Origin: Paracoccus marcusii
GTDB lineage: Bacteria; Pseudomonadota; Alphaproteobacteria; Rhodobacterales; Rhodobacteraceae
NCBI RefSeq assembly: GCF_028621715.1
Contig: NZ_CP117466.1
Coordinates: 1,126,501-1,190,500 of the forward strand
Reading direction: 5' to 3'
DNA: 64,000 nucleotides
Each line of letters starts with the position of its first letter. Positions within the stretch are counted from its first letter, which is position 1. Below the pieces are notes generated by a model. The model did not search any database, had not been told where the DNA came from, and saw only the letters and a program-made list of their open reading frames with translations. This document shows positions 27,609 to 36,548 of the stretch, piece by piece. Position numbers and translations under genes: made by a program.

Positions 27609-27862
27609 GCCGCCCCCGTCGCGCCCAGGACGCGCACGCACAGCCGGTCTTCGGCCGATCCGTCGCCGGTCAGCTCGCCCCGCGCGATGACCTTGTCGCC
27701 CACGCAGATCTCGACCCCGTCCTCGATCGCCTGGTCCAGGACCAGGATGTCGTCGGCGCGCAGCGAGGACAGCTGCGAGACGGTCTGGCGCGTGCGGCCA
27801 AGGCGGATGGTCACCTCAACCTGGATGGTGTCGGTGTCGATCAGATGCTTCAGTGCGTCCAT
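27605..27862 (-). CDS. fliN: Flagellar switch protein FliN (short form)
   Basis: This 85-residue protein is one SpoA (FliN/FliM C-terminal) domain with the pattern VEVTIRLGRTRQTVSQLSSL and the ending VGDKVIARGEL. FliN forms the lower C-ring and helps switch rotation and dock export substrates. It lacks the N-terminal extension found in longer FliN proteins, which is normal in this group. AGGAGGACAGCAC precedes the ATG, and the start lies 13 bases inside the upstream FliH-like gene. Confidence 0.86.
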   Translation of the reverse strand: MDALKHLIDTDTIQVEVTIRLGRTRQTVSQLSSLRADDILVLDQAIEDGVEICVGDKVIARGELTGDGSAEDRLCVRVLGATGAA

Positions 27863-28422
27863 GTGCTGTCCTCCTGGGTGATTTCCGCGATCAGGGCGCG
27901 GATGTCGCCCGCGATGCTGTCGGGGGTAAAGTCGATGTGGCCGCCCTGCAGCGACACGGTGATCAGGTCCTGCGGGACCGGGGCGATCTCGATGCCCTCA
28001 AGGCCGGCCTGGGCCAGGCAGCGGCGGACCATGTCGGCCAGCCGGTCGCTGCAGGCGATGCGCAGGCCCACGGGGGTCGCGCGCTGCGCCAGATGGGTCA
28101 GCTCTGCCTGCAGGGCCTCCTCCAGCCGGCGCGACGACAGGGGCGGGGCCATCAGGTCCAGGACCTGATGCAGGATCGGCGCCAGCGCATCGACCGCCTC
28201 CTGGCGCATCTGGCGGCGGCGGGTCTCGTCCGCGGCCAGACCGGCGGCGACCTGTTCCAGGCTGGCGCTCAGGGCGCGCAGCTGGTCGTCCTGGGCCTGC
28301 GCGCTGGCCTGCGCCACGCCGTCGGCAAAGGCCTGGTCCAGGTCGGCCTGCGTGTAGGTCACCTCGACACGCGCCGCGACAGCGTTCGAGAAGGACTCAA
28401 GCTTGAAGAGGGCCAGGCTCAA
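27850..28422 (-). CDS. fliH: FliH-like flagellar assembly protein
   Basis: This roughly 190-residue protein has a helical, Ala/Gln-rich N-terminal half and a C-terminal part like FliH/YscL, which bind the export ATPase FliI and regulate it. The identification rests on position between fliF and fliN, length and helical make-up; similarity is weak. A TTG at 28422 is chosen because AAGGAG lies eight bases before it and it overlaps the fliF stop; an ATG at 28449 without a binding site is the alternative. fliI is not in the window. Confidence 0.7.
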   Translation of the reverse strand: MSLALFKLESFSNAVAARVEVTYTQADLDQAFADGVAQASAQAQDDQLRALSASLEQVAAGLAADETRRRQMRQEAVDALAPILHQVLDLMAPPLSSRRLEEALQAELTHLAQRATPVGLRIACSDRLADMVRRCLAQAGLEGIEIAPVPQDLITVSLQGGHIDFTPDSIAGDIRALIAEITQEDSTWTH

Positions 28423-29996
28423 TTCACCTTCTCCTTGTTGTCGATCCATCCCGACAGGATCTTGACGCTCTCGTCATGGCGGTCCTTCATCATCGCCTTC
28501 AGGCGGGCGACCGGATCGGCAGGGGGCAGGGCCAGCTGGTCCAGCCCCGGAAACTCGATCGGCACGATCCGCGGGTTGTCCGGAGAGGGCTCGTCGTCGA
28601 TCATGCCCGTCAGCCCGCCCATCATCGGGGGCATCGGCGGCAGGCTGTTGTCCAGCATCGGCGCAGGGGCGGGCGCGCGATTGCGCATCATCGGGCGCAG
28701 GACCATCACGATCACGGCCAGCGCAAAGACGCCGATCAGCGCGATGCGCGCCAGATCGTTCAGCGCCAGCCGATCAAGGAAGCCCGGCGTGGCCAGGGTG
28801 CCATTCTCGCCCAGCGTGGCGAAGGGCAGCGACTTGACGGTGATCTGGTCACCCCGCGCCTCGTCATAGCCTACGGCAGAGGCGACCAGCTCGCGCAGCG
28901 TCTGCAGCTCGGCCTCGGACCGGGGGGTCAGGGTGGTCTCTCCATCGGCGCCGCTCTGCGGGACGCCGTTCACCAGGACGGCGACGGTCAGGCGGCGGGT
29001 CGATCCGGGCTGGCGCTGAACCTCACGCGTGGTGCGGCTGACCTCGAAATTGGACTGGGTACGGTTCTCGGCGCGGCTGCTCTGGCTGGTGTCGCCCGGC
29101 TGTTCCGTGGCGTCGGGCAGGTTCGAGGCCGCGGTGACTGCGCCCTTTCCGGTCGAGTTGCTCTCGTCCGTCGTCTCCTCGGTCACGGTGGAGATCAGGG
29201 CGCGGGCCTCGGGGTCATAACGCTGTTCGGTCAGCAGTTCTGTTTCGGTCAGCAGGTCCAGGTTCAGTTCGACGATGGCGTTTCCAATGCCGACATGGGG
29301 CTCCAGGATGCGTTCGACGTTGCGCTTCATCTCGGCCGCGCGGTCGGCTCCTGTCTGGTCCTCGGTCGCGGCGATGATCCCGCGCTGCGAATCGATGACG
29401 GTGACGCGGTCGGGTTGCATGCCCGGCACGCCCGACGACACCAGGTATTTCAGCGCCGCGGCCTGTTCGCGCGTGATCGTGCCCCCATTGGTGGTCAGGG
29501 TGACCGAGGCGCTGCCGTTCTGGTCGCGGCGGTATCCGCGTCCGGTCTCGATCGCCAGGTGGACGCGGGCGGTCTGGACGTTGGGCAGGGCCAGGATGGT
29601 GCGCGCCAGCTCTCCCTCCTTCGCGCGCCAATAGGCGGCGTCGAACATCTGCGACGTGGTGCCAAAGCCCGACATGCCGTCCAGCAGCTCGTAGCCGGTG
29701 CTGCCGGCGGCGGGCAGGCCTTCGGCAGCCAGATCCATCCGCAGGCGATCGCGCTGATCGGCCGCGACATAGATCGAGTCGCCCCGCACCTCGTAGGGAA
29801 CGCCGGCGCGTTCGATGCCGGCGATGACCTCGCCGGCCTGGGCGCTGTCCAGCCCGCCATAGATCAGGGCCATGCTGGGGCGGCTGGCCATCCAGCCGAA
29901 CCCTGCGATCACCAGGAACGTCCCCAGAAAGGCCGCCCCCAGGATCATCCGCTGTCGAGAGCTTCGCTCGTTCCAGTAGTCCTGCAGTTTTTGCAA
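28419..29996 (-). CDS. fliF: Flagellar MS-ring protein FliF
   Basis: FliF builds the MS ring, the base of the flagellar motor in the inner membrane. The 525-residue protein has an N-terminal membrane helix (about 17-36), the ring-building domains with ALIYGGLDSAQAGEVIAGIE and RVHLAIETGRGYRRDQNGSA, a Ser/Thr/Gln-rich linker and a second membrane helix (about 420-440), then a C-terminal tail that would bind FliG. The start is a TTG at 29996 with AAGGAACGGTT before it; no ATG fits. It begins the minus-strand operon. Confidence 0.93.
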   Translation of the reverse strand: MQKLQDYWNERSSRQRMILGAAFLGTFLVIAGFGWMASRPSMALIYGGLDSAQAGEVIAGIERAGVPYEVRGDSIYVAADQRDRLRMDLAAEGLPAAGSTGYELLDGMSGFGTTSQMFDAAYWRAKEGELARTILALPNVQTARVHLAIETGRGYRRDQNGSASVTLTTNGGTITREQAAALKYLVSSGVPGMQPDRVTVIDSQRGIIAATEDQTGADRAAEMKRNVERILEPHVGIGNAIVELNLDLLTETELLTEQRYDPEARALISTVTEETTDESNSTGKGAVTAASNLPDATEQPGDTSQSSRAENRTQSNFEVSRTTREVQRQPGSTRRLTVAVLVNGVPQSGADGETTLTPRSEAELQTLRELVASAVGYDEARGDQITVKSLPFATLGENGTLATPGFLDRLALNDLARIALIGVFALAVIVMVLRPMMRNRAPAPAPMLDNSLPPMPPMMGGLTGMIDDEPSPDNPRIVPIEFPGLDQLALPPADPVARLKAMMKDRHDESVKILSGWIDNKEKVN

Positions 29997-30056
29997 AACC
30001 GTTCCTTTCGAATCATCGCGTCATGGTCGTCTGACCCTGAAATGACATGGGCCACG

Positions 30057-30071
30057 TTAAGAATTGGTTAG
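30057..30071. promoter_or_regulatory. CtrA-like site between the two flagellar operons
   Basis: TTAA-GAATTGG-TTAG lies in the 117-base gap between fliF and fliL. It matches the TTAA-N7-TTAA consensus of the alphaproteobacterial regulator CtrA at seven of eight positions. CtrA controls flagellar genes in several Rhodobacteraceae. One site between divergent operons could serve both. Binding is inferred. Confidence 0.45.
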
Positions 30072-30113
30072 TCGCAACCTGATATTTCGGTCTGGTCAGG
30101 ACGGAGAATCACG

Positions 30114-30590
30114 ATGACCGACATTGTTGCGGCGGCACCCGAAAAGCCGCGCGGAAAGAAGGGGTTGCTGATCCCGCTGGTGGCGACGCTGGTCCTGGGC
30201 GGGGCGGGATTCGCATCCAGCTATCTGGGCTTCTGGTCGCCCTCCGGCATGCTGTCGGGCCCCGAGGAGCCGGTCCAGTCGACCGAGCACATGAGCGTCG
30301 AGTTCATCGACATCCCCACCATCGAGATCGTCATCCCGGGTGGCCGCGCCCGCAGCCTGGTCCTGTCCGCGACGATCGAGACCGACACCACCCACAAGGC
30401 CGAGGTGACCCACCTGATGCCGCGCGTGTCGGACGCGTTCACGACCTTCCTCTCGGGCGTCGATCCGGCGGCCTATGACAAGCGCGGCGTCCTCGAGGTG
30501 ATCCGCGCCGAACTGGTCACTCGCACCCGCTTCGTCCTGGGCGAGGAGCCGGTCAAGGACCTTCTGATCACGGAGTTTCGATTCAAATGA
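30114..30590 (+). CDS. fliL: Flagellar basal-body protein FliL
   Basis: FliL is a single-pass membrane protein around the stator that supports motor torque. The 158-residue protein has a Lys-rich cytoplasmic N-terminus, one membrane helix (about 18-40) and a periplasmic FliL domain ending in LLITEFRFK, where the family usually ends in a similar strand. GGAGAATCACG precedes the ATG. It begins the plus-strand flagellar operon and overlaps the next gene by four bases. Confidence 0.88.
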   Translation: MTDIVAAAPEKPRGKKGLLIPLVATLVLGGAGFASSYLGFWSPSGMLSGPEEPVQSTEHMSVEFIDIPTIEIVIPGGRARSLVLSATIETDTTHKAEVTHLMPRVSDAFTTFLSGVDPAAYDKRGVLEVIRAELVTRTRFVLGEEPVKDLLITEFRFK

Positions 30591-30937
30591 CCCTGGAACA
30601 ACTGATGCAGATCCTGCTGCTGGCTGCCTGTCTGGGGCTTGGCGTCTTCTGCGCCACCCTGGCACGGCGCCTGCGGCGGATGAACAATCTGGAAAGCGGT
30701 CTGGGGGGCGCGATCGCCGTCATGGCCGCCGAGGTCGACCGCTTGGAACGCGCCATCCGGTCGGCCCGCGACGAGGCCACCGCCGCCAGCGAGCGCCTGG
30801 CCGAGGAGATCGAGACCGCACGCCGCGAACGCGCCATCTGGGATCTGCGGCAGCGCATCGGGGCCGCCGCCTCCGAGGCGCCGCAGCCGATGCCTTCGGG
30901 TCGCCGCCTGCGCAAGCGCGAGGTGTCCCATGGCTAG
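30587..30937 (+). CDS. Membrane-anchored coiled-coil protein of the flagellar operon (DUF6468-like)
   Basis: I do not recognise a defined function. The 116-residue protein has one N-terminal membrane helix (about 7-25), then a charged helical stretch (about 40-90) likely to form a coiled coil, and an Arg/Lys-rich end. It resembles small DUF6468-type proteins found next to motA or motE in Rhodobacterales, a recollection I cannot check here. It overlaps fliL (ATGA) and the next gene (8 bases), so its production is tied to the flagellum. Confidence 0.75.
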   Translation: MTLEQLMQILLLAACLGLGVFCATLARRLRRMNNLESGLGGAIAVMAAEVDRLERAIRSARDEATAASERLAEEIETARRERAIWDLRQRIGAAASEAPQPMPSGRRLRKREVSHG

Positions 30938-31472
30938 GCATCTGCTGCCCGCGCTGACATTGCTGTTCGCCCTGCCGGCCGGTGCGATGATCTGGCAGGG
31001 CCAGAACCTGTCGGGGGTGTTTGCCGCCGTGGCCGCGCCCACCGACCTGCTGGACGGCTGCGGCGATGTCCCCGAGGCCGTGGCCCTGGCCGAGGAGCTG
31101 CGCGACCGTGCGCTGCGCATAGAACGCTACATGGAATCCATCGACGCGCGGAAGGCCGAGCTTGTGCAGGCGGAAAGCACGCTGCGCGAACGGCTGGCCG
31201 AACTGCGCGCCCAGAAGGGCAGCATCACGGCCCGCCAGGACGGCGCGACCCAGGCCGTGCGCACCGACATCGACCGGCTGATCGCGCTTTATGACCAGAT
31301 GAAACCTGCCGAGGCCGCCGCCATCCTGACCAACCTGCCCGCCGATTTCGCGGCCGAGATCCTGATGCGCGTCCAGCCCGAGGCCGGCGCCCGCATCATC
31401 GCCGCGGTCGAGCCGCGCCAGGCCGCCCTGCTGACCGCCCAGATGGGCGCGCGCAGCGTCCGCAACCCATAA
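30930..31472 (+). CDS. motE: MotE-like periplasmic motor chaperone
   Basis: This 180-residue protein has an N-terminal signal or anchor (about 4-22), a long coiled coil (about 55-105) and a C-terminal helical MgtE-N/FliG-like motif with LYDQMKPAEAAAILTNLP and EILMRVQPEAGARIIAAV. That plan matches MotE of Sinorhizobium, which assists the periplasmic motor protein MotC, and related MotE-family proteins across Alphaproteobacteria. It starts 8 bases inside the previous gene, and motA follows by 11 bases. Confidence 0.78.
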   Translation: MARHLLPALTLLFALPAGAMIWQGQNLSGVFAAVAAPTDLLDGCGDVPEAVALAEELRDRALRIERYMESIDARKAELVQAESTLRERLAELRAQKGSITARQDGATQAVRTDIDRLIALYDQMKPAEAAAILTNLPADFAAEILMRVQPEAGARIIAAVEPRQAALLTAQMGARSVRNP

Positions 31473-31483
31473 GGAACCCCGCA

Positions 31484-32350
31484 ATGTTCGGTTTCGTCGG
31501 AATATTCCTTACGATCGCCATGGTGTTCGGCGGCTACCTGCTGGCCGGCGGCAAGATGGGCGTGATCCTGCATTCGCTGCCCTTCGAGATGATGATGATC
31601 ATGGGTGCCGCCGTCGGCGCCTACCTGCTGGGCAACGACAGCCATACGCTGAAGGCCACCCTGGGCGGGCTGATCCGCGCCTTCAAGGGCCCGAAATGGA
31701 ACGCCCAAGATCATCAGGACGTGCTGTGTCTGATGTTCCAGCTGCTCAAGATCGCCAAGGAGAACCCCGTCGCGCTGGAACAGCACATCGAGAATCCGGG
31801 CGAATCACCGATCTTCACCGCCTATCCCAAGCTGGCGGCGGATCATCATGTCGTCTCGCTGATCGCCGATACGCTGCGTTCGGCCAGCCTGAACTATGAC
31901 GATCCCTACCAGGTCGAGGACATGCTGTCCCGCCGCATCGCCGTCCTCAAGGAGGAGGAGATGCACGTCCCCCACGCCCTGCAGAACATGGCCGACGCGC
32001 TGCCCGCCCTGGGGATCGTCGCGGCGGTTCTGGGCGTGATCAAGACCATGTCCTCGATCGATCAGCCGCCTTCGATTCTGGGCAAGATGATCGGCGGGGC
32101 GCTGGTCGGTACTTTCCTGGGGGTGTTCCTGTCCTATGGCTTCGTGGCGCCGCTGGCCAACCGGCTTGGCGCGGTCGTCAAGCAGGACCTGGGCTTTTAC
32201 GAGGTCGTCAAGTCGGTCCTGGTCGCGGGCCTGCACCAGCACGCCACCACCCTGTGCGTCGAGGTTGGCCGCCAGACCGTGCCCGAACATGTGCGCCCCA
32301 GCTTCGACACGCTGGAAGGCGCCCTGAGAGAGCTGAAGAAGGCGGCGTGA
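31484..32350 (+). CDS. motA: Flagellar motor stator protein MotA
   Basis: MotA is the proton-channel subunit of the stator. The 288-residue protein has two N-terminal membrane helices, a large cytoplasmic loop (about 60-165) and two C-terminal membrane helices. Family blocks are GGYLLAGGKMGVI at the first helices, and ALPALGIVAAVLGVIKTM and GALVGTFLGVFLSYGF in the later ones. AAGGAACCCCGCA precedes the ATG. No motB is next to it, which is unlike E. coli. Confidence 0.94.
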   Translation: MFGFVGIFLTIAMVFGGYLLAGGKMGVILHSLPFEMMMIMGAAVGAYLLGNDSHTLKATLGGLIRAFKGPKWNAQDHQDVLCLMFQLLKIAKENPVALEQHIENPGESPIFTAYPKLAADHHVVSLIADTLRSASLNYDDPYQVEDMLSRRIAVLKEEEMHVPHALQNMADALPALGIVAAVLGVIKTMSSIDQPPSILGKMIGGALVGTFLGVFLSYGFVAPLANRLGAVVKQDLGFYEVVKSVLVAGLHQHATTLCVEVGRQTVPEHVRPSFDTLEGALRELKKAA

Positions 32351-32625
32351 TGACCCGGATCGGCCTGCCGCTTTTGATCGCCTGCCTGGCCGCTGGTCCG
32401 GTCGCCGCCGCCGGGCTGGACGGCTTTCGCCGCACCGCCGACGAATGGCTGCTGACCGGACAGGGGCTGCCGCGCGATTATCGCGTGACGCTGCTGCAGA
32501 TGGACAGTGCCGACCGGCTGCAGGCGATCGCCTATCTGCGCCGCATCGGATTGTTAACGGAACGTCCCTGGTCGCTTGACGACCTCCTGCGCCCCGCGGC
32601 CACCAGAACGGAGCCCCGCGAATGA
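32350..32625 (+). CDS. Small secreted protein of the flagellar operon, unknown function
   Basis: I do not recognise this 91-residue protein. It has a clear signal peptide (MTRIGLPLLIACLAAGPVAAA) and a short mature part of about 70 residues with no cysteine. The start shares one base with the motA stop (TGATG) and the stop region overlaps flhA by four bases, so it is co-translated with flagellar genes. A periplasmic accessory role in stator or export-gate assembly is only a guess from position. Confidence 0.72.
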   Translation: MTRIGLPLLIACLAAGPVAAAGLDGFRRTADEWLLTGQGLPRDYRVTLLQMDSADRLQAIAYLRRIGLLTERPWSLDDLLRPAATRTEPRE

Positions 32626-34721
32626 CCCCCATTGCCGCCCTCTCGGGCAAGTCCACCAAGATCCTGGACGCGCCCCTGCTTGTCACGGGCGGCCTTGTGC
32701 TGGTCGTCATCTCGATGGTGATCCCGCTGCCGGCCGGCGTGCTGGATTTCGGCATCGCCATCTCTATCGCCACCGCCGTGATGGTGCTGGTCATGGCCTC
32801 GCTGGTCGAGAAGCCCACCGACTTTCAGGCGTTCCCGGTCCTGCTGCTGGTCAGCCTGGTGATCCGGCTGTCGCTGAACGTATCGTCGACCCGGCTGATC
32901 CTGACCGAAGGGCAGAACGGCAAGGAGGCGGCGGGTTCGGTCATCAACGGCTTTGCCGAATTCGTGGCAGGGGGGTCGATCCTGGTCGGGATCACGATCT
33001 TTGCGGTGATCTCTGTGGTGAACTTCATGGTCATCACCAAGGGCTCGGGCCGCATGGCCGAGGTCGCCGCCCGCTTTGCGCTGGATTCGCTGCCCGGCAA
33101 GCAGCTGGCCATCGACGGCGATCTGAACGCCGGCGCCATTGACCACCAGGAGGCGAAGCGCCGCCGCATCCAGGAACAGCGCGAGATCAGCTTCTTCGGC
33201 TCGCTGGACGGCGCGTCGAAGTTCGTCAAGGGCGACGCGGTGGCGGGGATCGTCATCACGCTGATCAACCTGTGCATCGGTCTGGTCGTAGGCATCACGA
33301 TCCACGGAATGCCCCTGGGAGAGGCGGCGGCGACCTATTCCCACCTGACGGTCGGGGACGGGCTGGTCAGCCAGATCCCGGCGCTGATCACCTCGATGGC
33401 GGCGGCGCTGCTGCTGTCGCGGGGCGGGGCCACGGAAACCACCGCGGGCCTGATGTCGACCGAGTTCGTGCGCAGCTGGCAGCCGGCGGCGATGGTCGCG
33501 GCGGCGATGGTGGTGATCTCCCTTGTGCCGGGCATGCCGAAGCCGCTGTTTCTGGGGATCGCGGCGGGGATGGGCTTCATGGCCTGGCGCATCGCGCAGA
33601 AACGCCGCATCGCGGACGAGGCGCTGCCCGACCTGCCCCTGGGCGACAGCGCGATCAAGCCCGCCGCCCGCATTGGGGACGTTCTGGACACCGACGACAT
33701 CAGCGTCGAGATCGGGTCGGACCTGATCGTGACCGCGCTGGACCAGGCGCGGGGCCTGGGCAGCCGCATCAGCAACCTGCGCATCCACATCGCCCACAGC
33801 TTCGGCCTGATCCTGCCGGATGTGCGCATCACCGACACCGACGATCTGCCGCCCGGCGATTATCAGATCCGCATCCACGGCGTCATCCGCGGTCGCGGCA
33901 CCCTGCGCCCGGCCGAGATCTTGGCGCTTGGCCCGGATGCCGTGCTGGCCGATCTGCGCGGCGTGGCGGTCCGCGAGCCGGTCTATTCCAGCCCGGCCCG
34001 CTGGATCCATCCGACCGACCAGGAGGACGCGGCGACCATGGGCGCCACCGTCGTGACCCCGATGGAAGTGCTGTCCACGCATCTGATGGAGGTGGTCAAG
34101 GCCAACCTGCCCGCACTGCTGACCCTGGGCGCGATGCAGCGCCAGATCGAGGAACTGAAGACCCTGTCCGACACCGGCCGCGCTGAACGATATCGCAAGT
34201 ATTTCGACGCGATGATGCCGGACAAGGTGACGCCCGAGACGCTGCTGGCGATCCTGCGCGCCCTGCTGGAGGAGCGGATCTCGATCCGCAACCTGCCGCT
34301 GATCGTGGATGCCATCTGCGAGTTCCGCAACGTGGAATCGGCCGAGACGATCTATGAGCTGGTGCGCAAGCGCCTGCGCGGCCAGATCACCCAGCAATAT
34401 TCGGACGAGGCCGGTCGCGTCGCAGCCCTGCAGCTGCATCCCGCCTGGGAGGCGGAGTTCGTGCGCGCCGATGCCGAAACCGGACGTGCGGGAGGCGGGG
34501 CGATGACCCCCGCCATGTCCAAGAAGCTGGTCGAGGCCACCCGCCGCGCGCTGTCCCTGGCTGAACCCGTCGCCCGCACCGTGCTGGTCGCGCCCGACCA
34601 CCGGCGCCGCATGGTCCGCGCGGTGCTGGGGGCCAACGGCATGGCGGTCCCGGTCCTGGGTCTGGAGGAGATCGATCCCGCCGCCGAACTGCGCCTGCTG
34701 GGCACCGTCGAGGCCGCATGA
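32622..34721 (+). CDS. flhA: Flagellar export gate protein FlhA
   Basis: FlhA is the large export-gate subunit that uses the proton motive force and binds chaperone-substrate complexes. The 699-residue protein has an N-terminal region of about eight membrane helices with the FHIPEP-family blocks LLVSLVIRLSLNVSSTRLIL and GSGRMAEVAARFALDSLPGKQLAIDGDL (shown in part), and a cytoplasmic domain from about residue 350. Length is typical. It overlaps its neighbours by four bases on both sides. Confidence 0.95.
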   Translation: MTPIAALSGKSTKILDAPLLVTGGLVLVVISMVIPLPAGVLDFGIAISIATAVMVLVMASLVEKPTDFQAFPVLLLVSLVIRLSLNVSSTRLILTEGQNGKEAAGSVINGFAEFVAGGSILVGITIFAVISVVNFMVITKGSGRMAEVAARFALDSLPGKQLAIDGDLNAGAIDHQEAKRRRIQEQREISFFGSLDGASKFVKGDAVAGIVITLINLCIGLVVGITIHGMPLGEAAATYSHLTVGDGLVSQIPALITSMAAALLLSRGGATETTAGLMSTEFVRSWQPAAMVAAAMVVISLVPGMPKPLFLGIAAGMGFMAWRIAQKRRIADEALPDLPLGDSAIKPAARIGDVLDTDDISVEIGSDLIVTALDQARGLGSRISNLRIHIAHSFGLILPDVRITDTDDLPPGDYQIRIHGVIRGRGTLRPAEILALGPDAVLADLRGVAVREPVYSSPARWIHPTDQEDAATMGATVVTPMEVLSTHLMEVVKANLPALLTLGAMQRQIEELKTLSDTGRAERYRKYFDAMMPDKVTPETLLAILRALLEERISIRNLPLIVDAICEFRNVESAETIYELVRKRLRGQITQQYSDEAGRVAALQLHPAWEAEFVRADAETGRAGGGAMTPAMSKKLVEATRRALSLAEPVARTVLVAPDHRRRMVRAVLGANGMAVPVLGLEEIDPAAELRLLGTVEAA

Positions 34722-35476
34722 TGTGGGACCAGCTGCAGGCCATCGTCCCGGGCTTGGACTGGGCGCTGGTGCTGGTCTATGTCCGCGTGCAGGCCTGCGT
34801 GGTGGCCCTGCCGGGCTTGGGCGAACGCGTGATCTCGGCCCGCGTCAAGGTGGCGATCGCGCTGGCGCTGGCGCCGCTGCTGTCGGGCATCGCGCCCGGC
34901 CCGCAGATGCCCGCGCAGCCCCTGGGCATGATCGCGCAGGTCGGGGTCGAGATGGTTCTGGGCTTTGCCACGGGCATCATGCTGCGGCTGCTGACCATCG
35001 CCATAGACATCGCCACCACGGCCATTGCCGCGACCGCGTCACTGTCCCAGATCATGGGCATCCAGAACGAGATGTCGCCCCATCCCATCGGCAACATGCT
35101 GCACCTGGCCGGCATGGCGGTCCTGATGGCCATGGGCCTGCCGGTCATGATCGTCGAACTGATCGCCGACAGCCTGCGTCTCTGGCCGCCCGCGGACCTG
35201 CCCCAGGTCGAGGGACTGGTGATGGCCGTCGTCCGCATGGTCACCGACAGCTTCTGGCTGGCGATGATGCTGGCCGCGCCCTTCACCTTGGGCGGGTTCC
35301 TGTACCAGGCGCTGTCGGGCGTCATCAACCGGGTGATGCCCGCCCTGCCGGTCGTGTTCATCGGCGCGCCCGCCTCCATCCTGCTGGCGCTGATGGGGTT
35401 GGTGATCCTGGCGCCGCTGCTGGTCGGCATCTGGGCCAACGCGGTCATGGGCTTCATGCTGCCGGCACTGCCATGA
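34718..35476 (+). CDS. fliR: Flagellar export gate protein FliR
   Basis: FliR completes the export-gate core with FliP and FliQ. The 252-residue protein is very hydrophobic, with about six membrane helices, and has the family stretch VALPGLGERVISARVKVAIALAL and the late VFIGAPASILLALMGL. It is coupled to flhA by ATGA and followed by flhB after ten bases. fliQ, which usually lies beside fliP or fliR, is absent here. Confidence 0.92.
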   Translation: MMWDQLQAIVPGLDWALVLVYVRVQACVVALPGLGERVISARVKVAIALALAPLLSGIAPGPQMPAQPLGMIAQVGVEMVLGFATGIMLRLLTIAIDIATTAIAATASLSQIMGIQNEMSPHPIGNMLHLAGMAVLMAMGLPVMIVELIADSLRLWPPADLPQVEGLVMAVVRMVTDSFWLAMMLAAPFTLGGFLYQALSGVINRVMPALPVVFIGAPASILLALMGLVILAPLLVGIWANAVMGFMLPALP

Positions 35477-35486
35477 GGGACCGCGG

Positions 35487-36548
35487 ATGAGCGAGGATAC
35501 CGACGACAAGCAGTTCGAGGCCACCGACCAGAAGCTGCAGCGTGCGCGCGAAAAGGGCGACATTCCGCGATCGACGGAATTGAACGTCACGATGATGTAT
35601 CTGGGGGCATTCTTGGCCTTTTCGGTCATGGCCGGCTTTGCGGTGCGCCAATGGATGGCCATGGCCACGCGGGCGCTTGGTGCCGAGGGCTGGTCGGACA
35701 GCGGGCCGGCACCGATCGCGCGCGGCCTGGCCGCCTATGCCGCGACCGCCACGATCGGCTTGGCCGCGCTGGTGATGGGGGCGATCCTTCTGGGCCTGAT
35801 CGCCACGCGGGCGCTGATCTTTTCGCCCCAGAAGCTGGCCTTCGACATCAAGCGCATCAACCCGGTCAAGAACGCCGCGCAGAAGTTCGGCAAGGACGGC
35901 CTGGTGACCTTCGCCTTTTCATTGGGCAAGGCCGGACTGGTCTGTGCGGGGGGGTGGTTCCTGTTCGCATCGCTGCTGGACCGGATCGCCGCCGCGGCGA
36001 TGGCGGACGGGCAATGGGTTGCGGCGCTGGGCTCGATCCTGGGGCAGGTGCTGATGCTGGGGCTGGTCGTCTCGATCGTCTTCACCGTGCCGGACATGCT
36101 GTGGAAGTGGTTCGACCACCGACGCAAGAACCGCATGAGCCGCCAGGAGATGCAGGACGAGTTCAAGGATTCCGAAGGCGACCCGCACATGAAGGGCGCC
36201 CGCCGCCAGCGCGCGGTCGACATCGCGATGAAACAGATGCTGGCCGACGTGCCCACCGCCGACGTCATCATCGTCAACCCGACCCATTATGCCGTCGCCC
36301 TGAAATGGTCGCGGGGGTCCGGCCGTGCCCCGGTCTGCGTGGCAAAGGGCACCGACGAGGTCGCCGCCCGCATTCGCGCGAAGGCGACCGAGGCGGGCGT
36401 GCCCATCTGGTCCGACCCGCCCTGCGCCCGCGCCATCCACGCCCAGGTCAAGGTGGGCGAGGAGATCGACCGCGCCCATTTCGCCGCCGTCGCCGCCGCG
36501 ATCCGCTTTGCCGAGAAGATGCGACAGAAGGCCCGTTCCGGATGGTAG
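35487..36548 (+). CDS. flhB: Flagellar export switch protein FlhB
   Basis: FlhB switches export from rod/hook to filament proteins after self-cleavage. The 353-residue protein has four membrane helices in the first 210 residues and a cytoplasmic domain with the autocleavage motif Asn264-Pro265-Thr266-His267. The N-terminus reads DKQFEATDQKLQRAREKGD, a family signature. The last codons overlap the FliJ-like gene by seven bases. Confidence 0.95.
   Translation: MSEDTDDKQFEATDQKLQRAREKGDIPRSTELNVTMMYLGAFLAFSVMAGFAVRQWMAMATRALGAEGWSDSGPAPIARGLAAYAATATIGLAALVMGAILLGLIATRALIFSPQKLAFDIKRINPVKNAAQKFGKDGLVTFAFSLGKAGLVCAGGWFLFASLLDRIAAAAMADGQWVAALGSILGQVLMLGLVVSIVFTVPDMLWKWFDHRRKNRMSRQEMQDEFKDSEGDPHMKGARRQRAVDIAMKQMLADVPTADVIIVNPTHYAVALKWSRGSGRAPVCVAKGTDEVAARIRAKATEAGVPIWSDPPCARAIHAQVKVGEEIDRAHFAAVAAAIRFAEKMRQKARSGW

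Noticed and set aside
28476..30071. A 531-codon plus-strand open frame opposite fliF.
   Set aside because: Antisense shadow of fliF without any recognisable domain or binding site.
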